Source: UBA6055 sp965203755
Lineage (GTDB): Bacteria; Chloroflexota; Anaerolineae; Aggregatilineales; Phototrophicaceae
NCBI GenBank assembly: GCA_965203755.1
Contig: OZ241910.1
Coordinates: forward strand, 2,232,001 to 2,296,000
Reading direction: 5' to 3'
Length of the DNA stretch: 64,000 nt
Under the pieces are notes generated by a model. That model was given only the letters and a program-made list of their open reading frames with translations, did no database searches and had not been told where the DNA came from. The position numbers and the translations under genes were made by a program. Shown here one piece after another: positions 34,259-42,567 of the stretch (the stretch's first letter is position 1; every line of letters starts with the position of its first letter).

Positions 34259-34642
34259 TGGAAGCGCCGGGGACCTGCCCCCCGGGTCCGCTGATTTCGA
34301 ATCTCGCACTTCTACAAGTTTAGCTCTCTGTACAGTTTCGCTCGGCATAACCCCGGAGAGCAAGGCGCACACCGAACTAGCCGATGAATCTTGGCGCCGC
34401 CTTATCGGCGTCAGCGGCGGGCGCCCTTGCTTTTTATGACACTCGCTGCGACTCGCGAAGGGGGGCGAGTTCGCAGGAGCGGTAGAGGACTTCGCGCCCC
34501 TACTGCCGCTTGTTAGCTGCTAGGCAGCTGCAAGGGCATAAGTGTTGTCTTCTGCACTTATGTGCGTTGCCAGTTTTACGTGTCTTGGCGCCACGACTTG
34601 CCGTGCGGCTTCAACCACCAACGTCGAATCTGGTTCGCTCCC
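34259..34642 (-). ncRNA. ssrA: transfer-messenger RNA (tmRNA)
   Basis: About 384 nt. It rescues stalled ribosomes by adding a degradation tag. The 5' end is GGGAGCG followed by AACCAGATTCGAC (the conserved tmRNA GATTCGAC). The 3' end CGCTTCC pairs with the 5' end over 7 bp (one G-U), then a discriminator A; CCA is not encoded (CTC follows). The tag frame ends in the classic ALAA type. Gene order is standard one-piece, not permuted. Odd point: the T arm (34264-34292) reads CCGGGG-GGCAGGT-CCCCGG, lacking the usual TTCRA loop. A terminator follows. Upstream, TATGAT on the minus strand near 34691 could be a -10. Confidence 0.88.
34520..34555 (-). other. tmRNA tag-peptide reading frame
   Basis: GCA GAA GAC AAC ACT TAT GCC CTT GCA GCT GCC TAG encodes AEDNTYALAAA and a stop. 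The hydrophobic Ala-Leu-Ala-Ala end is the usual protease signal. The first GCA is taken as the resume codon by analogy with E. coli; the exact resume point could differ by a codon. Confidence 0.8.
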
Positions 34643-34831
34643 ATGATGGCTGATGACATGGACCCGCTGAAAACGGTCAATATCATCATACATTTACACT
34701 TTATCACAAAGGATCATGGATGTAAAGCGCGGCCATCAGAAATTCATTAGAAATAGATTAGCCTGCCATATTGTGATGAATGCGGTTATGATAAACAGGC
34801 TTGATGAGGCGAGAATGAAAGGCGCGGTAAC

Positions 34832-35824
34832 GTGGCGGTTGATGTTTTGATTGCTGGCGCCGGTGTATCCGGCTTGATGGCGGCGCGCACGCTTAGAGAC
34901 AGCGGTTATTCGGTTCGGCTGATTGATCAAGGCGGCTGTGCGGGCGGGCGTTTGGCGACCGTCCGTATTGGAGGCGGATTGGCTGACTATGGCGCGCAGT
35001 TTTTTACGGCGCGCACCGCCACCCTGCAAAGCTATGTCGATCAGTGGCTCGATCAGGAATTGATTTATGTATGGGGGACGGGCTGGTCGGATGGCAGCGT
35101 TAAACGCACGGCCGGTGACGGTCATCCGCGTTATGCGGTCGGCGGCGGCATGAATCAGCTGGCGGAGCATCTGGCGCAGGGATTGGACATTGCGCTGCAT
35201 CGCGCGATTGTCCGGATTCAAATGACGGCTGACGGTTGGCTGCTAACGGATGATGATGGCGCAGTGTATGAGGGCCGGGCGCTGGTGATGACGCCGCCCG
35301 CGCCGCAAACATTGAAATTATTGAATGCGAGTGCGATCCAACTGCATCCGCAGGATTTGAATGAATTGCGGCGAATACAATTTGGTCCTTGTCTGTGTGG
35401 CATCCATGAGGTCGACGGCGAGCTTGAGTTGCCAGAGCCGGGCGCTATGCAAGACTTTCAAAGCGATGTGTATTGGGTGGCGGACAATCATGCCAAAGGC
35501 ATTTCAGCGGCGAAAATTGTCACCAGTCACGCCAGCGCCAAGTACAGCCGTCGGCATTGGGATGCCCCGCAGGCGGACATCATCAGGAAGCTGGAAGCGG
35601 CGGTGTCGCCCTATCTCCAACTGGGCGGCCGCATTGTGAGTACCCAACTCAAGAAGTGGCGCTATTCGATTCCATTGACAACGCATCCGCAAGAATGTCT
35701 GCTGGCAAGGGATTTGCCGAACCTGGCTTTTGCCGGGGATGCCTTTGGCGGTCGCGGGCGGGTTGAAGGAGCGTTGATGTCGGGCATCGCCGCCGGCAAT
35801 GCGCTTGCCGACACCTTGGCTTAG
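34832..35824 (+). CDS. renalase-like FAD-dependent oxidoreductase
   Basis: 330 residues. The N-terminal dinucleotide-binding motif GAGVSGLMAARTLRDSGYSV (8-27) ends with the acidic strand residue in LIDQG, followed by GGRLAT (the GG motif of amine-oxidase-like flavoproteins) and DYGAQFFTAR. The C-terminus has LAFAGDAFGGRGRVEGALMSG, the second FAD-contact motif. This pattern fits the renalase/NAD(P)-binding amine oxidase family; the substrate may be a wrongly reduced nicotinamide or an amine. The start is GTG at 34832, 9 nt after AAAGG. It stands alone between tmRNA and the ribosomal operon. Confidence 0.82.
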   Translation: MAVDVLIAGAGVSGLMAARTLRDSGYSVRLIDQGGCAGGRLATVRIGGGLADYGAQFFTARTATLQSYVDQWLDQELIYVWGTGWSDGSVKRTAGDGHPRYAVGGGMNQLAEHLAQGLDIALHRAIVRIQMTADGWLLTDDDGAVYEGRALVMTPPAPQTLKLLNASAIQLHPQDLNELRRIQFGPCLCGIHEVDGELELPEPGAMQDFQSDVYWVADNHAKGISAAKIVTSHASAKYSRRHWDAPQADIIRKLEAAVSPYLQLGGRIVSTQLKKWRYSIPLTTHPQECLLARDLPNLAFAGDAFGGRGRVEGALMSGIAAGNALADTLA

Positions 35825-35896
35825 GCTGAAAGGATATGCCGTTATGCTCGCGAAAATGGCGGAAATAATTCGTCTCAAATTGATGCGATTCCTTCC

Positions 35897-35925
35897 TTGA
35901 CAGACATCACAAGGACTGATAGCAT
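35897..35925 (+). promoter_or_regulatory. probable promoter of the str operon
   Basis: A consensus TTGACA (35897-35902), a 17-nt spacer and TAGCAT (35920-35925, 4 of 6 matches to TATAAT) lie in the 291-nt gap before rpsL. Transcription would begin near 35932, leaving a leader of about 180 nt. No clear riboswitch or terminator was seen in that leader. Confidence 0.55.
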
Positions 35926-36115
35926 AACCAGTCGCACTTGCAGCGTATAACCTCCCAAGAGGCTCTGTAGGCTGAATTGAGCAGATGTGGCGAAAGTGCT
36001 TTGCGATTGTGGGGTATCTCGTCACGGGTGGAGTAAAGATCGGGCGTTCTGGCTGTGCGCCTGTTTGCGTGTCTGAAAACGGAAACTTTGTCAGTCGTAA
36101 ATTATGGAGTTGTCT

Positions 36116-36532
36116 ATGCCAACCATCAATCAGTTGGTGCGTAAAGGGCGTAAGTCAAAAAACAAGAAAAACAAAGCCCCGGCGCTGCAATATACATTCA
36201 ATGCGCTCGATCAGCGCCGTTCGCGCCAAAGAAAGGGCGCGCCGCAAAAACGAGGCGTATGCACCCAGGTCAAGACGATGACGCCCAAGAAACCCAACTC
36301 GGCTTTACGCAAGGTGGCTCGCGTCCGCCTTACGAATGGCATTGAAGTGACCGCTTATATCGGCGGCGAGGGACATAACCTGCAAGAGCACAGCGTCGTG
36401 CTGGTGCGCGGCGGGCGGGTGAAAGACCTGCCTGGCGTTCGCTATCATATTGTGCGCGGCACATTGGACACCAACGGCGTCAGCGGCCGCGAGCAGGGGC
36501 GCAGCAAATATGGAACCAAGCGAAGGAAGTAG
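36116..36532 (+). CDS. rpsL: 30S ribosomal protein S12
   Basis: 138 residues. S12 sits at the decoding centre; the conserved TPKKPNSALRKVARVRL and PGVRYHIVRG loops are intact. Compared with the usual ~124-137 residues it has about 15 extra residues (YTFNALDQRRSRQRKG) between PAL and GAPQKRG, a place where some Chloroflexota S12 proteins are also longer as far as I recall. ATG 36116 is chosen (GGAG 6 nt upstream, MPTINQLVRKG start); an earlier in-frame ATG at 36104 would add MELS. First gene of the translation superoperon. Confidence 0.96.
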   Translation: MPTINQLVRKGRKSKNKKNKAPALQYTFNALDQRRSRQRKGAPQKRGVCTQVKTMTPKKPNSALRKVARVRLTNGIEVTAYIGGEGHNLQEHSVVLVRGGRVKDLPGVRYHIVRGTLDTNGVSGREQGRSKYGTKRRK

Positions 36533-36549
36533 GCACAGGGAGCGAAACG

Positions 36550-37017
36550 ATGCCAAGAAGAAATCGCCCGCCCAAGCGAATCCCCGCTAATGATATAAAG
36601 TACAACAATCTGCATGTGGCCATGTTCATTAACCGCATGATGCGCGGCGGCAAGAAAAGCACAGCGACTCGTATTATGTATGATGCCTTGGAAGCTATGG
36701 GTGAACGCGCCAGGAAAGACCCGATTGAGGTTTTTGAAACCGCGATTCGCAATGTTGCGCCCACGGTTGAAGTCAAGCCGAAGCGCGTCGGCGGTTCGAC
36801 TTATCAGGTGCCGATTGACGTCACCCAGGAACGAGGCGTGACGCTGGCAATGCGCTGGCTGATTCAGTTCGCCCGTCAACGCGGCGGCCGGAGCATGGCT
36901 GACAGGCTGACCAACGAACTGCTCGATGCTTATAACGGTCAGGGCAACGCCATCCGGAAGAAAGATGAAACCCATCGCATGGCCGAAGCCAACCGCGCTT
37001 TTGCACACTTCCGTTAG
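36550..37017 (+). CDS. rpsG: 30S ribosomal protein S7
   Basis: 155 residues, normal length. S7 nucleates assembly of the 30S head and lines the E site. Recognised by MPRRNRPPKR at the N-terminus, VAMFINRMMRGGKKSTATRI, VEVKPKRVGGSTYQVPIDV and the Ala/Arg-rich end GNAIRKKDETHRMAEANRAFAHFR (split over the last 25 residues). It starts 17 nt after rpsL with a GGGAG site. Confidence 0.96.
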   Translation: MPRRNRPPKRIPANDIKYNNLHVAMFINRMMRGGKKSTATRIMYDALEAMGERARKDPIEVFETAIRNVAPTVEVKPKRVGGSTYQVPIDVTQERGVTLAMRWLIQFARQRGGRSMADRLTNELLDAYNGQGNAIRKKDETHRMAEANRAFAHFR

Positions 37018-37019
37018 GC

Positions 37020-37041
37020 GCGAATATCAGGCGAATATCAA
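37020..37041 (+). repeat. 11-bp near-perfect tandem duplication before fusA
   Basis: GCGAATATCAG is followed at once by GCGAATATCAA (10 of 11 identical) in the rpsG-fusA spacer. It has no coding role and is probably a small local duplication. Confidence 0.5.
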
Positions 37042-37078
37042 TGAATCCCGGCCGCGAAGTTCGGGAAGTGGACAGGAA

Positions 37079-39178
37079 ATGACAGACAAAAAACCAGGCT
37101 TTAACCATAGCAAGGTGCGTAACATCGGCATTATCGCACATATTGATGCCGGCAAAACCACCGTGACCGAACGCGTGTTGTATTATACCGGGATGGTCCA
37201 TAAAATTGGCGAAACTCACGAAGGTTCGGCGACCACGGATTATATGGAACAGGAACGGGAACGCGGCATTACGATTACGTCGGCGGCGGTGACAGCCAGC
37301 TGGCAGGATCATCAGATTAACATCATTGACACCCCCGGGCATGTTGACTTCACGGCTGAAGTGCAGCGAAGTCTGCGGGTATTGGATGGTGGCATTACGG
37401 TGTTTGACAGTGTTGCCGGCGTCGAACCGCAATCGGAGACTGTATGGCGGCAGGCATCGGAATACAGCGTGCCGCGCCTGTGTTTTGTCAATAAGATGGA
37501 TCGCATCGGCGCCAACTTTGACCGTTGCGTCGGCATGATGGTCGACCGTCTGAATGCGAACCCGGTCGTGATTCAGACGCCTTATGGCAGCGGCGAACAC
37601 TTTGAAGGCATTATCGACTTGCTGAAGATGGAACTGATCACTTACGGCAACGATGAGGGCACAGATATTAACGTTCATCCCATTCCTGAAAGTCATCGGG
37701 AGATGGCAGAAACGCGCCGCGAGGAAATGATCGAAAAGATCATCGAAAGCGATGAGTATCTGACGATGAAGTTTCTTGAAGAGGAAGAGATCAGCGATGA
37801 AGAAATCATGGCGGCGCTGCGCGCCGGCACCATTTCCAGCGAACTGCATCCGGTGCTGTGCGGCGCGGCGCTCAAGAACAAGGGCGTGCAGGCTTTGTTA
37901 AATATGGTGGTTGAACTGCTGCCGTCCCCATTGGATATCCCGCCGGTGAAAGGGGAACATCCCAAAGATGGCAGCGAACTGCTGCGCTGTGCGGATGACA
38001 GCGAGCCGCTTTCGGCTTTGGTCTTCAAGATTATGTCCGATCAATACGGTCGCCTGGCTTTTACCCGCGTCTATTCCGGTGTTTTGAAAGCCGGCACGCA
38101 GGCGGTTAATACAGCCAATGGCAAACGTGAACGGATTGGACGGATTGTTCGTATGTTTGCTGATCGCCGCGAAGATGTCAAAGAGATACACGCTGGTGAT
38201 ATCGCCGCGGTTATCGGCATGAAGGAAACCTTCACCGGGGATACCTTGAGCGCAGCCAATGCTCCGATTTTGCTGGAGAACATCACCTTCCCGGCGCCGG
38301 TGGTCGAGGTGGCGATTGAACCTGACACCAAAGCCGACCAGGACAGGATGGGCATTGGCCTCCGCAGACTGGCGGAGGAAGATCCCACCTTCCAAATCGA
38401 AGTCGATGACCAGCTTGGTCAGACCAAAATTAAGGGAATGGGCGAGCTTCACCTTGAGGTTCTGGTGGATCGTCTGATGCGGGAATACGGCGTCGAAGCG
38501 ACGGTGGGGCGTCCGCGAGTAGCCTATCGCGAAACGATTACCCGTCCAGTGGAAATCGACACGACATTCAAGCGCCAAACCGGCGGCTCGGGTCAGTATG
38601 CCCGTTGTACTATCCGCTTTGAACCCATACCCAAAGAGGAAAAAGACGAAGCCGATGGCGAACTGCTGTGGGTCGATGCCGTCCGCGGCGGAGTGATTCC
38701 CAAGGAATATATTCCGGCTGTCAAAAAAGGGGTTACGCAAGCGATGCAGGGCGGTGTGATTGCCGGCTATCCGGTGGTGTCCTTGAAAGCCACGTTGATC
38801 GACGGCGCTTTCCATGAGGTTGATTCGAGCGAAATTGCATTCACGATCGCCGGCTCCATGTGCCTGAAAGAAGGCGTTCAAAAAGGATTTCCGGTCATCC
38901 TGGAGCCGTCGATGAAAGTAGAGGTTGTTGCGCCGGACAGTTATACCGGCGCTGTGGTCGGAGACATTTCATCCCGCCGTGGCGCTATCCAGGGGATGGG
39001 GCCGCACAGCGAGGGCATTTCTGTGATTAAAACGCAGGTGCCGCTGGGAGAGATGTTTGGTTATGCCAATGATTTGCGTAACAACACCCAAGGACGCGGC
39101 AACTTCAGCATGGAATTTGATACGTATACAATCGCGCCGGAGAGCATTGCCGAAGAGGTCAAGGCCGGCTCGCGATAA
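37079..39178 (+). CDS. fusA: elongation factor G
   Basis: 699 residues, the usual length. EF-G drives ribosomal translocation with GTP. G1 AHIDAGKTTVTERVLYYTG, G2/G3 ERGITITSA and DTPGHVDFT, and G4 NKMD are all present, and domain IV-V motifs follow to a normal C-terminus. The ATG at 37079 gives MTDKKPGF; the frame stays open upstream into rpsG, but those residues are not EF-G-like. Spacing to rpsG is 61 nt and contains a small tandem duplication. Confidence 0.96.
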   Translation: MTDKKPGFNHSKVRNIGIIAHIDAGKTTVTERVLYYTGMVHKIGETHEGSATTDYMEQERERGITITSAAVTASWQDHQINIIDTPGHVDFTAEVQRSLRVLDGGITVFDSVAGVEPQSETVWRQASEYSVPRLCFVNKMDRIGANFDRCVGMMVDRLNANPVVIQTPYGSGEHFEGIIDLLKMELITYGNDEGTDINVHPIPESHREMAETRREEMIEKIIESDEYLTMKFLEEEEISDEEIMAALRAGTISSELHPVLCGAALKNKGVQALLNMVVELLPSPLDIPPVKGEHPKDGSELLRCADDSEPLSALVFKIMSDQYGRLAFTRVYSGVLKAGTQAVNTANGKRERIGRIVRMFADRREDVKEIHAGDIAAVIGMKETFTGDTLSAANAPILLENITFPAPVVEVAIEPDTKADQDRMGIGLRRLAEEDPTFQIEVDDQLGQTKIKGMGELHLEVLVDRLMREYGVEATVGRPRVAYRETITRPVEIDTTFKRQTGGSGQYARCTIRFEPIPKEEKDEADGELLWVDAVRGGVIPKEYIPAVKKGVTQAMQGGVIAGYPVVSLKATLIDGAFHEVDSSEIAFTIAGSMCLKEGVQKGFPVILEPSMKVEVVAPDSYTGAVVGDISSRRGAIQGMGPHSEGISVIKTQVPLGEMFGYANDLRNNTQGRGNFSMEFDTYTIAPESIAEEVKAGSR

Positions 39179-39184
39179 GTAGAA

Positions 39185-39222
39185 GGCCGGGCGCTTTCGG
39201 TCTGTATTTTCGTTTGTTTTGT
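39185..39222 (+). terminator. weak hairpin between fusA and tuf
   Basis: GGCCG (39185-39189) can pair with CGGTC (39198-39202), with an 8-nt loop, followed by the T-rich TGTATTTTCGTTTGTTTTG. Five pairs with one G-U make it weak; at most it would lower or time read-through from fusA to tuf. Confidence 0.25.
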
Positions 39223-39261
39223 TCATATTCAAGCCGCCAAGTTCACAAGAGGGATTGTCAC

Positions 39262-40461
39262 ATGGCAAAAGGTAAATTCGAGCGCAGCAAACCGCATGTC
39301 AATATCGGTACGATTGGTCACGTTGATCATGGCAAGACCACATTGACGGCGGCGATTACGAAAGTTCTTAACTTGAAAGGTCAGGCAGAAGCGCGGGATT
39401 ATGGGGATATTGACAATGCCCCCGAAGAACGCGCCCGCGGTATCACCATCAACATTCGTCATGTTGAATATGAAACCGATGCCCGGCACTATGCCCACGT
39501 AGACTGCCCCGGCCACCGCGATTACATCAAGAATATGATCACCGGCGCGGCGCAGATGGACGGCGCGATTCTGGTTGTGAGCGCGCCGGATGGCCCCATG
39601 CCGCAAACCCGTGAACACGTGCTGCTGGCAAAACAGGTGGAAGTCCCGGCTATGGTGGTCTATCTCAACAAAACCGATCAGATGGATGACGAAGAACTTA
39701 TCGAACTGGTTGAGATGGAATTGTCTGAACTGCTGGAAGGTTATGGTTTCGATCCGGATACGCCGATTGTCAAAGGCTCGGCTCTGGCAGCCGAAGAATG
39801 CGTCAGTGATGATCCGGATGCGCCGGAATATGCGTCTATCCTTGAATTGATGGACAGCGTGGATGAATGGATTCCGACGCCGGAACGCGAAGTGGACAAG
39901 CCGTTTATGATGGCGATTGAAGATGTCTTTTCCATCAAGGGACGCGGCACGGTGGTTACTGGCAGTGTGGCGCGCGGCACGCTGCTCAAAGGTTCGGAAG
40001 TGGATATCGTTGGCTTGCGCGACGAAATCGTCAAGACCACCGTGACTGGCATCGAAATGTTCAATAAAGAACTCGACCAGGCTCAAGCCGGCGACAATGC
40101 TGGCATTCTGCTGCGCGGCATCAAACGGGAGGAAGTTCAGCGCGGCATGGTGATTGCCAAGGTGGGCTCGATCACCCCGCACAAGAAATTCAAATGCGAG
40201 GTTTATGTGTTACGCAAGGATGAAGGTGGACGTCACAAAGCCTTCTTCAGTGGCTATCGTCCGCAATTCTACATCCGTACTATGGACGTAACCGGGACCA
40301 TCGTCCTGCCGGATGGCGTCGAGATGGTGATGCCCGGCGATAACGTGAATCTTGATGTTCAGTTGATTACGCCGGTCGCGCTTGAACGCGGGTCATCTTT
40401 CGCTATCCGCGAAGGGGGCTTGACAGTCGGCGCCGGCCGCATCACCGAGATTCTTGAGTAG
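39262..40461 (+). CDS. tuf: elongation factor Tu
   Basis: 399 residues. EF-Tu delivers aminoacyl-tRNA to the ribosome. G motifs: GHVDHGKTTLTAAIT (G1), RGITIN (G2), VDCPGHRDYIKNMITGAAQMD (split; G3) and NKTD (G4). Domain 2-3 motifs such as GRGTVVTGSVARG and the C-terminus GGLTVGAGRITEILE are standard. ATG 39262 gives MAKGKFERSKPHVNIGTIG. Only this tuf copy is in the window; a second copy elsewhere cannot be judged. Confidence 0.96.
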   Translation: MAKGKFERSKPHVNIGTIGHVDHGKTTLTAAITKVLNLKGQAEARDYGDIDNAPEERARGITINIRHVEYETDARHYAHVDCPGHRDYIKNMITGAAQMDGAILVVSAPDGPMPQTREHVLLAKQVEVPAMVVYLNKTDQMDDEELIELVEMELSELLEGYGFDPDTPIVKGSALAAEECVSDDPDAPEYASILELMDSVDEWIPTPEREVDKPFMMAIEDVFSIKGRGTVVTGSVARGTLLKGSEVDIVGLRDEIVKTTVTGIEMFNKELDQAQAGDNAGILLRGIKREEVQRGMVIAKVGSITPHKKFKCEVYVLRKDEGGRHKAFFSGYRPQFYIRTMDVTGTIVLPDGVEMVMPGDNVNLDVQLITPVALERGSSFAIREGGLTVGAGRITEILE

Positions 40462-40539
40462 TTTTGTCACAGGAAACAGCGATGCAGCCGGGCCGCAATG
40501 CTCGGCTGCTGCCTTCATCAAGCAGACAAAGGTTGCGGA

Positions 40540-40848
40540 ATGGCAAAGAACAAGATTCGTATCCGGCTCAAGGCATACGACCACCGGGTACTTGATCAGT
40601 CAGCGCGGCGAATTGTGGAAACTGCGGAACGGACCGGATCGCGGGTTGTGGGGCCTGTGCCGCTGCCGACGCGCATCGAGCGCTTTACCGTGCGGCGGTC
40701 GCCCTTTATTGATAAGGATTCGCAGGAACACTTTGAAATCCGTACCCACAAGCGCCTGATTGACGTTCTCGATCCAGACAGTAAAACGATTGATACGCTC
40801 ATGCGCCTCAATCTGCCGGCGGGCGTTGACATCGAAATCAAAATTTAA
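40540..40848 (+). CDS. rpsJ: 30S ribosomal protein S10
   Basis: 102 residues, the standard length. S10 is a 30S head protein that in many bacteria also takes part in transcription antitermination with NusB; nothing here tests that second role. Marker segments: IRIRLKAYDHRVLDQSA, PLPTRIERFTVRRSPFIDKDSQEHFEIRTHKR (split) and the end GVDIEIKI. ATG 40540 follows AAAGGTTGCGGA; an earlier ATG would add an unlike 14-residue extension. It opens the S10 block. Confidence 0.95.
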   Translation: MAKNKIRIRLKAYDHRVLDQSARRIVETAERTGSRVVGPVPLPTRIERFTVRRSPFIDKDSQEHFEIRTHKRLIDVLDPDSKTIDTLMRLNLPAGVDIEIKI

Positions 40849-40948
40849 GGCGATTCATCGACAGTCAATGACCTTGCCCATAAGGACGAGCAAGACAGTT
40901 GTACGCAGGTGCGGTGTGTGTTTGTTATACCCTAGCGGAGGCTAAACC

Positions 40949-41602
40949 ATGAAGGGCATGATTGGCAAAAAAGTAGGCATGACCCAGGTTTTTGATGAAC
41001 AGGGGACGGTCATCCCGGTCACAGTCATCCAGGCTGGTCCCTGTTATGTCACCCAAGTACGCAATAAAGAACGCGATGGATACATATCGGTTCAACTGGG
41101 TTATGGCGAAACCAAGCCCAAAAACCTGACCAGAGGGCAGCTTGGACATCTGAAAAAAGCAGACTTGCCGGCGCTGCGTCACTTGCGCGAATTCCGCCTG
41201 CCGGACAGCGCGGAAGTCACTGTCGAAGAAGGGCAGGAGATTAAAGTTGATGTGTTTGCGCGCGGTGAACTGGTGGATGTGATCGGTATCAGCAAGGGGC
41301 GCGGGTACGCGGGCACGATTAAACGGCATGGCTTTGCCCGCGGTCCAAAAACGCATGGTCAATCCGACCGCATGCGCTCGCCGGGTTCTATCGGGATGTG
41401 CGCTACGCCGGGACGCACGTTCAAGGGGAAGCGGATGGCGGGGCGCATGGGCAACGACCGCGTTACCGTGCAGAACTTGCCGCTGGTTGTTGTGGATGCG
41501 GAGAAAGATCTGCTGGCTGTCAAAGGCTCGGTTCCCGGCGCCAGGGGCAGCATCGTGATGATCAAGCCGGCCATCAAAAGGCTTGGACAGTCAGTCGGTT
41601 GA
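40949..41602 (+). CDS. rplC: 50S ribosomal protein L3
   Basis: 217 residues, typical. L3 is one of the first proteins to bind 23S rRNA and reaches the peptidyl-transferase centre. It starts with IGKKVGMTQVFDEQG and has the central loop GFARGPKTHGQSDRMRSPGS (336-395 nt into the gene) and GRMGNDRVTVQNL. The ATG is preceded by AGCGGAGG. The 100-nt gap from rpsJ is wider than elsewhere in this block; I see no convincing promoter in it. Confidence 0.96.
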   Translation: MKGMIGKKVGMTQVFDEQGTVIPVTVIQAGPCYVTQVRNKERDGYISVQLGYGETKPKNLTRGQLGHLKKADLPALRHLREFRLPDSAEVTVEEGQEIKVDVFARGELVDVIGISKGRGYAGTIKRHGFARGPKTHGQSDRMRSPGSIGMCATPGRTFKGKRMAGRMGNDRVTVQNLPLVVVDAEKDLLAVKGSVPGARGSIVMIKPAIKRLGQSVG

Positions 41603-41621
41603 GGAGACAGGAGTTTTCGCT

Positions 41622-42251
41622 ATGGAGTTTCCGGTAATGAATGCCGCCGGCGCAGAAGTATCGAAGGTTGATCTGCCGGCGGATATTTTTGAGGCGAAAA
41701 TCAATGTAGGCTTGATGCACCAGGCCTATGTCCGCCAGATGGCCAACGCGCGGCAGGGGTCTCATAAAACGCTTTCGCGCGGTGAAGTCCGGATGACCGG
41801 GGCCAAGTGGTATCGTCAAAAGGGCACCGGGCGGGCGCGTCATGGCGCGCAGAGTGCGCCCATTTTTGTCGGCGGTGGCTTGGCGCATGGCCCAAAGCCG
41901 CGCGACTACTCAAAGAAGATGCCCAAAAAGATGCGCCGCGGCGCCATCCGTTCCACATTGAGTACGCTGGTGCGTGATGATCAGCTGGTGCTTGTTGACA
42001 GGCTGGACATGGATGCGCCAAAAACCAAAACCATGCTTGGGGTGATTGAAGCGCTGGCGGGCGACAAGTCGGCGCTGGTTGTGGTGACAGCAGAACAGAA
42101 GGCGGTACGCAAGAGCGTGAGCAATCTGGCGCGGGCGCATTCTATCCTCGCCAATTATCTGAATGTGCGCGACCTGCTCAAGTATGACAAGGTCATCCTG
42201 TCATTGGATGCGCTTGAAGTGATTAAGAGCATTTGGGGCAAGGAGGGGTAA
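41622..42251 (+). CDS. rplD: 50S ribosomal protein L4
   Basis: 209 residues. L4 binds 23S rRNA and its loop lines the exit tunnel: RQKGTGRARHGAQSAPIFVGGG (split; residues ~63-85) is the conserved tunnel loop. In E. coli L4 also regulates the S10 operon; no matching leader is recognisable here. ATG 41622 follows ACAGGAG by 9 nt; the frame is open further upstream into rplC, but those residues are not L4-like. Confidence 0.95.
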   Translation: MEFPVMNAAGAEVSKVDLPADIFEAKINVGLMHQAYVRQMANARQGSHKTLSRGEVRMTGAKWYRQKGTGRARHGAQSAPIFVGGGLAHGPKPRDYSKKMPKKMRRGAIRSTLSTLVRDDQLVLVDRLDMDAPKTKTMLGVIEALAGDKSALVVVTAEQKAVRKSVSNLARAHSILANYLNVRDLLKYDKVILSLDALEVIKSIWGKEG

Positions 42252-42253
42252 AG

Positions 42254-42556
42254 ATGGCTGAACTTCATCTTTATGATGTGATTCGCCGGCCGGTGATTAC
42301 GGAAAAAACGACGGCGCTGGCTGATGATGAAAACAAATATGTTTTTGAAGTTGCGCTTCATGCCAATAAAATCCAAATCAAAGAAGCGGTCGAAGAAATC
42401 TTTGAATTGGAGGGTCAGGTTCTAAAAGTGAACACCATGGTGATGCCGGCAAAACGGGGTCGCCGTGGTCGGAACTGGTATATTCGGTCACGCCGGTGGA
42501 AGAAGGCGATTGTCACGGTTGCCGATGGTGTTTCGATTGAGTTGTTCAATATCTAG
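42254..42556 (+). CDS. rplW: 50S ribosomal protein L23
   Basis: 100 residues. L23 sits at the tunnel exit and docks trigger factor and SRP. Recognised by YDVIRRPVITEKTTAL, KYVFEVALHANKIQIKEAVE and the rRNA-binding loop PAKRGRRGRNWYIRSRRWKKA (split). Starts 2 nt after the rplD stop with AAGGAGGGG as ribosome-binding site, so coupled to rplD. Confidence 0.95.
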   Translation: MAELHLYDVIRRPVITEKTTALADDENKYVFEVALHANKIQIKEAVEEIFELEGQVLKVNTMVMPAKRGRRGRNWYIRSRRWKKAIVTVADGVSIELFNI

Positions 42557-42567
42557 GGGGGCGTACC

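Noticed and set aside
34259..34642. Two-piece (permuted) tmRNA because of the odd T arm
   Set aside because: The 5' acceptor strand, tag frame and 3' acceptor strand occur in the standard order on the minus strand, followed by a terminator.
36926..37078. N-terminal extension of EF-G starting inside rpsG
   Set aside because: The extra 51 residues are unlike EF-G, and MTDKKPGF at 37079 gives a normal start.
40849..40948. Fourth copy of the dispersed repeat in the rpsJ-rplC spacer
   Set aside because: Only GTTTGTTAT (9 nt) and a few scattered bases match; too little to call.
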